Below, in pieces: positions 14,504 to 22,569 of a stretch of DNA of 64,000 nt. The first letter of the stretch is position 1. The number at the start of each line of letters is the position of its first letter. The stretch spans positions 63,731 through 127,730 of the forward strand of contig DDSH01000028.1 of assembly GCA_002343775.1 (NCBI GenBank). The letters run 5' to 3'. The position numbers and the translations under genes were made by a program. A model generated the notes under the pieces. The model had not been told where the DNA came from, did no database searches, and saw only the letters and a program-made list of their open reading frames with translations. This stretch comes from Anaerolineales bacterium UBA2395 (GTDB taxonomy: Bacteria > Chloroflexota > Anaerolineae > Anaerolineales > Villigracilaceae).

Positions 14504-17137
14504 CTATTTATCTTTGGGTGCGATCACGATACGAAAACCGAGATCATCTTTGAACCACAGCGGAATGGACCAGTTGCAGAACGATGAACGCGCAAACCAC
14601 TGATAACCGATCCACGAACCACCGCGCACGATGCGGTACTTTCGATCCTCATCATACCATGTGCGCGTCCATTCCCAAACGTTTCCGCTCATATCCCATG
14701 CGCCTTCCGGGCTGACACCCTGCGGGAAGGTACAGACTGCCGTCGTGCCGCCCAAGCCCGAGCCGGTGGCTTCGCTATCCCAGGTGTTGGCAGCGGATTT
14801 ATCAAACCCTTCACCCCAGGGATACTCGCGCCCGTCGGTCCCGCGCGAAGCGCGTTCCCACTCATCATCACGCGGCAGGCGAATGACATATCCCTCCGGC
14901 ACGGCGACGATCTTTTTTGCCAGCCAGTTGCAATAGGCTTCAGCTTCAAAAAAACACACCCCCACCACCGGCACAATGGGATTGCTCAATTCGATGTTAT
15001 GCCAATAATATGGCACATTGCGTTTCGCCAACGGACGATGTTCCAGCCAGTCACGTTCCACATCCTGAAGCGTGCGCGAGTCATATTTTCCGGTGCGCCA
15101 TTCCCACCCCAAATCACTCCAATATTCGCGAACCTGATAGCCATCTTCTTTGACGAAACGCGCATACTGGATATTGGTGACCGGGTAGCGTGCCATGAAA
15201 TACATGTAGGCGATCTCACGCGCTTCTTTCTTAACCCCAGCCTGATACTCACCAGCAGGCACTTCTACAAACCGATCCAGGTCTCCGGGCCGCCAACCGA
15301 GGCGTCCCAGCAACAAACCGGCGTGACGTCTCAATTCCGGGCGGATGCTGCCATCTTGCATGGTCTCGTTCAACGCAGAAATAACCCGATCCTTACTGGC
15401 TGGCGGAACACCGCCGGGCCAGGTATCCAACACGGCATCGCCGGCAAGGATGACCGCCTCGCCAGATGGACCCGGCTTTCCCTCCACCAGCGCTACCACA
15501 ACTTCGCCTGCGATCTTCGGCAGTTGCTGACGAATCCCAAGATAGCCAATGGTCAACAGCGTCACTTCGCGCCAGGCTTGTTCGCCCACATGGCGGGACA
15601 AGGTATCGATGATCGGCTGGGAATTACCCTGCCCCAATAGAGCCAGCGCCACAGCGGCGAGATATTCTTCAAAGGTCAGGTGAATGAAGCCGTATTCGCC
15701 CGGTCCGCGTTCGAGCAGCAGGGCGGCGTGTTCGCGCACATCCTGCATGAATTGGCGCGCCGCCTGGTGCGGCGATGAATCACCACGCTCGAGAAAGAGT
15801 TCCTCCAATTTACGGCGCATGTCTTCACGTCCCACCAAGCCCACACCGGGGCTGATCTCATGCATCCACAAGGCGAGCGGGGCGAGAATGCGCACGGTCT
15901 GGATCTCGTCGATGTCGCGTCCGGGGGCGCGTCCGCTTAGGCTGCGGGCACGGTTCCAGGTGGAAAGCAGCGTGTTGACATACTGGTCATACAATTGCAC
16001 ACGCCGCTCTGGCAGGGAAACACCCTGTCGCTTCATCAGGGCAAGGATGGTCAACAACAGCGGCGTAGACGCCAGTTGGCGCACACCGGGATTATGGTTG
16101 ATGGCATCAGACAACTCGCGTCGTTCGGTTTCTGCATCGGCATTGGCGATGGCAGTATTGCCCTGCGCCTGCTTCTCCAGGGCGGTCGTCCAGTGTGTGA
16201 TGAATTCTTCGATCTCGTCATCTTCGAAATCTACGATGGTGCATTCGACCAGATCTTCGGCGGAAGGGCGAACGGCGCGATAGCCAACCACACGGCTGGT
16301 GAGCACAAATTTATTGCCCTGCCGGCGATGGAAGGCGTAGAAGTCCATCACCCGCTCGACGACCGTGTTACGCATGTTCAAATCGCGCACCTCGTCGAGC
16401 CCATCCAACAGGATCAGGGTGCGGCCGGCTTTCAACGCCTCGCTCAGCATATCGCTGACGGGCAGGTCTGCGCCGATTCCTTCAAAGTATTCGGCGATGA
16501 AATCGTCCAGTGGAATGTCACGGGATTGCAAAGCATTGGCAAATGCTGCCAGCGGCAGCAGGATGGGCAGGTAATCATCCAGACCAATCTTTTGTCCCTG
16601 ACCATGCGCCAGCCGCAAGGCAAGATATTTGACAAAAGTGGTCTTGCCCGCGCCGGGGTCACCCAGTACGATCATGCCCGAATGTTTTCTCAACACGTCC
16701 AAAAGCGGGACTGGTTCTCCAAAATGCAAAACTTCCTGCTCATGGTCGGTGATGTCGCGCCCGGCAAGGCTCAGGTCACGTTTCCAGGTGTCGCCCTCGG
16801 GCAGTTCCATGCGTGCCTTGAGCGGCACATACAGGTCGAGCAGTTTTAGCCGCAACGGAACACGGTCGGCAACCCCCATGCCCTTAAGGCTGAGGTAATA
16901 ATGGCGGTCTGTCAGATAGGCGAGATACGCTGCGGTCGCTTCACGCAGCGTTTCGGGAGCAATCGAAGGCTTGAGGTCCCGCCAGAAGCGGTTTGCGAGC
17001 ACGATCGTCTGTCCGTGGATGATGGCGCTATCGGTCACCGATCCGCCGACGGCAATGCTCTGGTCACCCGCCTGAATTTCTGATTGGGCGGGTTGAGTTG
17101 GTTTGGGTGTGCGCTTTGAAGTCTTTTTTTCGGACAT
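14504..17137 (-). CDS. NACHT ATPase with C-terminal FGE-fold domain (NLR-like)
   Basis: An 877-residue STAND-type protein. Order: glycine-rich motif at about 23-50 (AGDQSIAVGGSV, SAIIHG); a helical linker; a NACHT NTPase at about 140-300 with Walker A GDPGAGKTT (about 149-157), Walker B LILLDGLDEV (about 231-240) and sensor FVLTSR; a helical region to about 610 with short alpha-repeat segments; and a C-terminal FGE/SUMF1-fold domain at about 620-877 with IRLPRDDEWERASRG, YPWGE, DMSGNVWEW and VRGGSW. Bacterial NACHT proteins include antiphage sensors (Avs/bNACHT groups). Here the C-terminal FGE fold could serve as the sensing or effector part; its single Cys (SSFCNW) makes formylglycine chemistry unlikely. 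The ATG at 17137 has AGAGG upstream. Confidence 0.85.
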   Translation of the reverse strand: MSEKKTSKRTPKPTQPAQSEIQAGDQSIAVGGSVTDSAIIHGQTIVLANRFWRDLKPSIAPETLREATAAYLAYLTDRHYYLSLKGMGVADRVPLRLKLLDLYVPLKARMELPEGDTWKRDLSLAGRDITDHEQEVLHFGEPVPLLDVLRKHSGMIVLGDPGAGKTTFVKYLALRLAHGQGQKIGLDDYLPILLPLAAFANALQSRDIPLDDFIAEYFEGIGADLPVSDMLSEALKAGRTLILLDGLDEVRDLNMRNTVVERVMDFYAFHRRQGNKFVLTSRVVGYRAVRPSAEDLVECTIVDFEDDEIEEFITHWTTALEKQAQGNTAIANADAETERRELSDAINHNPGVRQLASTPLLLTILALMKRQGVSLPERRVQLYDQYVNTLLSTWNRARSLSGRAPGRDIDEIQTVRILAPLALWMHEISPGVGLVGREDMRRKLEELFLERGDSSPHQAARQFMQDVREHAALLLERGPGEYGFIHLTFEEYLAAVALALLGQGNSQPIIDTLSRHVGEQAWREVTLLTIGYLGIRQQLPKIAGEVVVALVEGKPGPSGEAVILAGDAVLDTWPGGVPPASKDRVISALNETMQDGSIRPELRRHAGLLLGRLGWRPGDLDRFVEVPAGEYQAGVKKEAREIAYMYFMARYPVTNIQYARFVKEDGYQVREYWSDLGWEWRTGKYDSRTLQDVERDWLEHRPLAKRNVPYYWHNIELSNPIVPVVGVCFFEAEAYCNWLAKKIVAVPEGYVIRLPRDDEWERASRGTDGREYPWGEGFDKSAANTWDSEATGSGLGGTTAVCTFPQGVSPEGAWDMSGNVWEWTRTWYDEDRKYRIVRGGSWIGYQWFARSSFCNWSIPLWFKDDLGFRIVIAPKDK

Positions 17138-17212
17138 GCCCAGCCTCTTTGTGTTGAAATCAGTATACAATAATTCAAAGCGGGGCGGGCTTACCAAATT
17201 GAAAGGTTAAAG

Positions 17213-17237
17213 AAAAAAACCGCCAAATCTGGCGGTT
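17213..17237 (-). terminator. Intrinsic terminator after the FIST gene
   Basis: Perfect eight-base stem AACCGCCA and complement, four-base loop, followed by a T run on the minus strand. It separates the FIST/kinase transcript from the NACHT unit, which then needs its own promoter; a TATACT -10-like box is at 17162-17167. Confidence 0.85.
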
Positions 17238-17257
17238 GAGGCGGGAAATCGACCGGG

Positions 17258-18409
17258 TTATGCCGGTTCGCCAAACAGGATGACGACCATATGCTGGTTG
17301 AGGAACTTGGGTTTGGAATCCTCGTCCGATGCGACTTGCCCAAGGGTATATCCGCCAGCAATGGGGATGTTTTCTCCCAGAATTTCCTGCACAGCGGCAA
17401 TTTCGATACCTGGGTTGGCTTTGAGAAGCATCTGCCAGGCGACATCCACAAGGACGAGCGCAAGTACGGGTTTGGCATTTCCGAGTTGGCGCAATGCCTG
17501 TTGGGCGGCGTTCCGGGCGGCGTTTTCACAGGCGGCACGGCTGCCCACCAACAGGTAAGCGTCGATGCCATCACGGATGATCGCATTCATGCGGAAACTG
17601 CCGTCGGCTTCCACGCGGATCGGGGCGCGCACCACCAACCCTTCTCCCTGCTCCACGCCCAGCGGATATAAACGCGCCAGATAACTGAGCGGCGGGAACG
17701 CCCAATCGCGAGCCGGGTAGCCGAACAAGCCCGAATAGGTTTCAGAGGTGGGGCGTCCGTCCAGCGTGCGCAGCCAGAACCCACGCGCACGCGTCACGCG
17801 GAACTGATTGCCGACCGGCTTCCAGCCATGATCATACCCCACGCCCAAGGTCAAGTTTCCGCGCAGGAAAGAAGCGACCAATCCGCCTGTGCCGGTCTGG
17901 CTGCCTGCGACCTGATAGGTATTGCCGGTGTGCAAATCTCCGCTGGAAAGTCCGCCCACCACCTGGATGCCGGATGAGATGTTGTTGCAAAATTGCTCGG
18001 CATCGCCATTGAAGCCGTCTGCAAAGAACAGGATGGATTGCCGCTCCACCCGCGCCGCAGCATGTTCCTCGACTTTGGAAGCGGTCTCACGCCCCGACTG
18101 GGCATAGCCGGGCAGCCAGAGCATATCCGATTGGAAGTCACCGCTCAACATGGCGATCACGACCGAATGCGGGTGCATGCCATCGCGTGTGAGGCTCGCC
18201 GGAGAACTAAAGCCGATCATCGGTGTATCTCCAAGCAGGCTCGAAACGCCGTTCAACACTTCACGCGGCTGGTATTGATGTGAGGCGATCACCACGGCAA
18301 AGCCGGGAGCGGACGAACCCAGGCGGTTCAATGCCTGATGAGCCGCTTGCAGCCCTGCTTCGCGCCCATTGAGCGCCTGCGCCTTTCCCACGGATGCGAC
18401 CAATGCCAT
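17258..18409 (-). CDS. FIST-domain sensory protein
   Basis: A 383-residue soluble protein made of FIST_N (about residues 25-215) and FIST_C (about 220-365) domains. Recognisable parts are FAVVIASHQYQPREVLNGV and MIGFSSPASLTRDGMHPHSVVIAM in the N-terminal half, VGGLSSGDL and GGLVASFLRGNLTLGVGYDHG, then in the C-terminal half GLFGYPARD and FRMNAIIRDGIDAYLLVGS. FIST domains are proposed to bind small ligands such as amino acids, and occur next to signalling proteins. It starts ten bases after the stop of the large histidine kinase on the same strand, so it most likely supplies a ligand input to that kinase. There is no output domain of its own. Confidence 0.88.
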   Translation of the reverse strand: MALVASVGKAQALNGREAGLQAAHQALNRLGSSAPGFAVVIASHQYQPREVLNGVSSLLGDTPMIGFSSPASLTRDGMHPHSVVIAMLSGDFQSDMLWLPGYAQSGRETASKVEEHAAARVERQSILFFADGFNGDAEQFCNNISSGIQVVGGLSSGDLHTGNTYQVAGSQTGTGGLVASFLRGNLTLGVGYDHGWKPVGNQFRVTRARGFWLRTLDGRPTSETYSGLFGYPARDWAFPPLSYLARLYPLGVEQGEGLVVRAPIRVEADGSFRMNAIIRDGIDAYLLVGSRAACENAARNAAQQALRQLGNAKPVLALVLVDVAWQMLLKANPGIEIAAVQEILGENIPIAGGYTLGQVASDEDSKPKFLNQHMVVILFGEPA

Positions 18410-18418
18410 CGTTCCTCG

Positions 18419-21400
18419 CTATCCTTCCGCCACCGGGACGGTGAAATGGAAGGTTGTCCCCTGACGGTATTCGCTCTCGAACCAGATCCTGCCGCCTTGC
18501 ATTTCCACCAGGCTTTTGGTGATGTTCAACCCCAAGCCGGTGCCTGGCACTTCGCGCGCCTTCGGGTCTTCGGAACGGAAGAATTTCTGAAAGATCTTTT
18601 GCTGATCTTCGAGCGTCATGCCGATACCGCTATCCTTCACCCACAAGTGGATGACTCGCGGCGCGCCATCGGGATCCCATTGATTTGCACTTTCTTCCAC
18701 GCCCACTTGAATGGTGCCGCCCTCCGGCGTGTATTTGAACGCGTTGCTGACCAGATTGGTGAGTACCTGTCCCACGCGAATGCGGTCTGCCCACATGGGC
18801 GGGAGGGTATTGGGGGCTTTCAGTTCGAGCACCTGTTTTTTATCTTCGATCTGACGGGTAAAGCCGCGCACCACTTCGTCGATCAGATCGGGAACGTCTG
18901 TGGCTTTGTATTCGAGGCGCAGGCGTCCCGCTTCGATCTTGGAATTGTCGTTGAGATCGGAGACGAGGGTGGACATGCGCTCGACGTTGGATTTGATGGT
19001 TTGCAGGAAGTTCCCCTGCATTTCGTTGACCTGCCCCACGGCACCGCCCGCCAGCAACTCGGTGTAGCCTTTGATGGAGGTCATCGGGTTTTTCAACTCA
19101 TGCGCCACGAACGAGACAAAGTCGCTTTTTGCCAGGTTGGCGCGCTGTACTTCGTCGTACAGCTGCGCGTTTGAGATGGCGATGGCGGCATGGTCGGTCA
19201 GACGGGTGAGGAAGTCAATATCCACTTGCGTATCGCTCATGCTCTCCAGATACAGCAGGCCGATGACGGTTGTTTCGCGGCGGATGGGAATCACCATCTG
19301 GTTGTGGGAAGCAACGAGCAGTTTGCTCTTTGAGGCTTCCGCCACATCCTGCTGCGGAAGCCCGGTCTCAACCGCCCGCAACATGGACGGCAATTCGATC
19401 TTCATCATCATTTCGGGCAGGTCCTGAATCTGTTCGTCCAAGCCCTGATGCGCCATGACGCGCAATTTTTCATCCGCAAGGATACCGATCAACCCCGCGC
19501 CCGCGCCGGATTGCCGCAATGCCCAGTCGAGGGTGATGCGCATGGCACGATCCATTTCGAGGCTGGCGTTCAATTCACGGTCAATGCGCTGCATGACCGA
19601 AAGTTCCTCCACGCGTTCCGCCAGTTCCTGGTCGGTCAAGGTATAGAGGCGGGCATTTTCGATCGCCACCGCCGCCTGCCCGGCGAACGCGTTCAGGAGG
19701 GTCTCGTCATTCTGCACGAAGGGCAGACCGTCGCGACGGTTGATGACTTCGATCACACCGATGATGCGGTCCTTTACTTGCAGCGGAACCGCCATCAAAG
19801 AGCGGCTGACAAAGCCGGTTTGCATGTCGATGCCTTTGAAGCGCGACAAGGAATTTTGGTCTTCGTTCTCGATCACCGGACCGCGCGTCTGCACGGCGCG
19901 ACCGACTATGCCGGTTCCCGGGGCGAGGCGTTTACCGATCAGGTTGGACGCCACGGGACCGACCGTCACCTGAAAGACAAGTTCGTCTGTCTGTTCATCC
20001 ACGAGGAAGAGGCTTCCCGCTTCACAATTCAAAATACCGACTGCGTTCTCAAGGATGTTTTGCAGCAGCGGGTTCAGTTCCAGCGTGGAGGTCAGCTGGC
20101 GGGTGATCTCGTTCAAGGTGGACAGCTGATGCGCGCGTTGTTCCGTTTCTTCGAGCAGGCGCGCTTTGACAATGGCACCGGCGGTCTGGTCGGCAATGGC
20201 TTGCAACAGTTCCAGCTGTCCGCGGGTGTAGGTGATCGAGCCATCGCGGCTGCCAATGCTGAGCGCGCCGATGGTCTCAGCCGCCGCATTGAGCGGGACG
20301 CCCATCCAAGCAAAGGCGTTTTCCAATGCCGGGGTATTGCCACGCGCCTGACACTCACGGATGTAATCCTGCGTCATGATCGGACGGCTCTTGCGGATCA
20401 CTTCGGGACCGAGCCCCGTCTTTGCTGAAAAAGGCTGGTTCTCCCGTTCGGGGATGCGTTCATTGTTTTCAAGACAAAAGCCGTAATAGTAGTAATCGCT
20501 GTCTTTGTTATACAGGGTGATGTGAAAGTGGGAAGTGGGAATGATCTGCGCGGTTTGGGCGTAGATCAATTCAAGCACATCGTCAAAGGTCAATGTAACG
20601 TTGACACCTTTGGAGACGCGCGTCAACGCATTCATTTCCTGGATGCGGCGCTCGAGGTGCGAAACGGTCTGCACGCGCTCAATGGCGATGGACGCCTGGT
20701 CACAGATGTTTTCGAGAAAACGCAGGTCTTGCGGTGTGTATGCCTGCCCGGTCAACCGGGACCCTAACGCCAGCCAGCCATTGGGGCGTTCCTTCCCCGG
20801 GAGGACAATGAACAGACGCGCGCCCAGCAATGCCAGGCGGGATTGCTCTGGAGATAATGCGTCTGGCAGCGCGCTGTTGTTATCGAGATAGAGGGGTAAC
20901 TTTTCCTGTTCAAAGTATCGCGCCAACGGGCTTGACGACGTGAAGCGAATATCGCTGGTGGGGCGGCGGTCATCGCCGGGGAGGGCGGAGTAAAAGTCGT
21001 TGAGGGAGTCGTAGGTATAGATGTGGATCCGGCTCGGGGTCAGGGTGGAAGCGATCTGGTCGCGCATGGTCGCGCCGATGTTGGAAAGATCCAGGGTAGT
21101 GGTCAGCTTGTGGGTGAAATCCTCCAGCTGTTCTGCAAAAACGCGCGAGCCGCGGAAGAAAAGAGTATCGACCAGGTTCTGCAGGCGTGTGCGCAGCGGC
21201 TCCAGAAATATGGCGATCAGGAAAAGAACCACGCCCACCAAAAACGGATTATTCGCCGGGAGGGCATTACCAAAGACCATCCCCGCCCCTGCAGTAAGCA
21301 AGGCATATCCGACCGCCACAAACACGGTCAACAAGGCATACATGATTCCGCGACGCACAAGATCATCGGTGCGGAGGAAACGGAAGCGTAAAATAGTGTA

Positions 21401-22459
21401 GCCGATCACGATCGGGAACAATGCCAGTGGCAGGAAAAGGTATGGGGAAAAATTGGTCGGGCGGATAAATCCAAACCCCAGCCAAACCGCAATGGGAACG
21501 AAGGCAAAGATCGTGCCGATCAGGATGGTGCGAGATTGCGTTTTGATGACAGGAGATTGGGCATACAGCGCATGATAGAGATTCATGCCAATATAGAAAA
21601 CTACCCCGACAGCGATAAACCCGTAGATGATCTGCCAATTGGCGATGTATGCCGCCGGTCTCTCAAAGTTGAAGAGGTTGGGCAGGGTGACGAAAACAAG
21701 CAACAGACCAAGAACCACACCCACCCAACGCAAATACGGACGATTGATGATGCCACGCGGCTCCAGAGGGAAGACCAATGCCAGGTTGATCAATGCTCCA
21801 CCCGCCAGACCGCAGGCAAACGTCCAAAAGATCGTAAATTCGTGCGACGTGATCAGGTTGAAATAAGCACCCGTAACAATGGCAAGCGAGGATGTGAAGA
21901 GCGAAAAGGCGCGTCCCGCCGGTTCGCTGCGGCGAAACCCGAAGATCCATAAACTAACGGCGAGAAAAATCCCGCCAAGCAATGATGGTACAAAAAAGTA
22001 AACGTTGCGGCTGCTCTCAGGGAACTGATACAAAATAATATCGTGTGTACGCTCCCTGCCATCCTTCCCAAGAACGGTCACGGTGACGGATTCCCCCGGA
22101 AAGCGCTCCCACAGAATATTGCGGACTTCCGCCGCACTTCGGATGGGCACCCCGTTGATGGCGGTCATCTGCTCGCCCACTTCCACCCGTTCGTACAAAG
22201 CCCAGGCAGGATCCGATTCTGCCGGTCCCGTCCCGTTGAAGACCAGCGTATGTTCATAGAATGCGCCCAGGAATGGCTGCTGGAACCAACGGTTTGCAAA
22301 GAACAGGGAGAACAGGAATAGAAACGCCGCCATCACCTGATATGCAAATACAACCCACTGGAGTACCTGGTTGATCAGGATGCCATAGCGCTGAAAACCT
22401 GTTTGGGTGCGCTGTACGCCTTGTGCCACCATGGCAGGAATTTTACTCCACAACCCCAC
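18419..22459 (-). CDS. Multi-domain sensor histidine kinase (PDZ, membrane part, GAF repeats)
   Basis: A 1346-residue kinase. Order: membrane segment (about 25-52); an extracytoplasmic PDZ-like domain (about 75-140) with GEQMTAINGVPIRSAAEVR and FPGESVTVTVLGKDG; six or more membrane helices (about 150-425); a GAF-like array (about 450-1100, at least three units, such as SIAIERVQTVSHLE and AVAIENARLYTLTDQE); HisKA with SFVAHELKNPMTSIKGY (phospho-His near 1122); HATPase with SNAFKYTPEGG, VKDSGIGM and GTGLGLNITKSL. No receiver is fused. The start is uncertain: GTG at 22459 keeps more protein but has no ribosome site, while ATG at 22435 has a distant GGAG. It precedes the FIST gene. Confidence 0.9.
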   Translation of the reverse strand: MGLWSKIPAMVAQGVQRTQTGFQRYGILINQVLQWVVFAYQVMAAFLFLFSLFFANRWFQQPFLGAFYEHTLVFNGTGPAESDPAWALYERVEVGEQMTAINGVPIRSAAEVRNILWERFPGESVTVTVLGKDGRERTHDIILYQFPESSRNVYFFVPSLLGGIFLAVSLWIFGFRRSEPAGRAFSLFTSSLAIVTGAYFNLITSHEFTIFWTFACGLAGGALINLALVFPLEPRGIINRPYLRWVGVVLGLLLVFVTLPNLFNFERPAAYIANWQIIYGFIAVGVVFYIGMNLYHALYAQSPVIKTQSRTILIGTIFAFVPIAVWLGFGFIRPTNFSPYLFLPLALFPIVIGYTILRFRFLRTDDLVRRGIMYALLTVFVAVGYALLTAGAGMVFGNALPANNPFLVGVVLFLIAIFLEPLRTRLQNLVDTLFFRGSRVFAEQLEDFTHKLTTTLDLSNIGATMRDQIASTLTPSRIHIYTYDSLNDFYSALPGDDRRPTSDIRFTSSSPLARYFEQEKLPLYLDNNSALPDALSPEQSRLALLGARLFIVLPGKERPNGWLALGSRLTGQAYTPQDLRFLENICDQASIAIERVQTVSHLERRIQEMNALTRVSKGVNVTLTFDDVLELIYAQTAQIIPTSHFHITLYNKDSDYYYYGFCLENNERIPERENQPFSAKTGLGPEVIRKSRPIMTQDYIRECQARGNTPALENAFAWMGVPLNAAAETIGALSIGSRDGSITYTRGQLELLQAIADQTAGAIVKARLLEETEQRAHQLSTLNEITRQLTSTLELNPLLQNILENAVGILNCEAGSLFLVDEQTDELVFQVTVGPVASNLIGKRLAPGTGIVGRAVQTRGPVIENEDQNSLSRFKGIDMQTGFVSRSLMAVPLQVKDRIIGVIEVINRRDGLPFVQNDETLLNAFAGQAAVAIENARLYTLTDQELAERVEELSVMQRIDRELNASLEMDRAMRITLDWALRQSGAGAGLIGILADEKLRVMAHQGLDEQIQDLPEMMMKIELPSMLRAVETGLPQQDVAEASKSKLLVASHNQMVIPIRRETTVIGLLYLESMSDTQVDIDFLTRLTDHAAIAISNAQLYDEVQRANLAKSDFVSFVAHELKNPMTSIKGYTELLAGGAVGQVNEMQGNFLQTIKSNVERMSTLVSDLNDNSKIEAGRLRLEYKATDVPDLIDEVVRGFTRQIEDKKQVLELKAPNTLPPMWADRIRVGQVLTNLVSNAFKYTPEGGTIQVGVEESANQWDPDGAPRVIHLWVKDSGIGMTLEDQQKIFQKFFRSEDPKAREVPGTGLGLNITKSLVEMQGGRIWFESEYRQGTTFHFTVPVAEG

Positions 22460-22569
22460 CCGAGGTATATGGTACTTTCATGACAAAGCCGTAAGGTGGG
22501 ACAAAACCCGCCTCTTTCGGGACGTTGAGCGGGCTCCATCCCCCAAAAATTCCCCGCCCCGGAAGGAAA

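Noticed and set aside
15995..16849. Plus-strand frame of 284 codons opposite the NACHT domain
   Set aside because: The minus strand has intact Walker motifs; the antisense frame has no recognisable domain or ribosome site.
5688..17137. FGE-fold proteins as targets of a diversity-generating retroelement
   Set aside because: No reverse transcriptase, template repeat or variable repeat pair was found in the window, although such targets often have this fold.
17162..17167. Full promoter for the NACHT gene
   Set aside because: A good -10-like TATACT is present, but no -35 hexamer at the right spacing was found, so only the -10 is mentioned.
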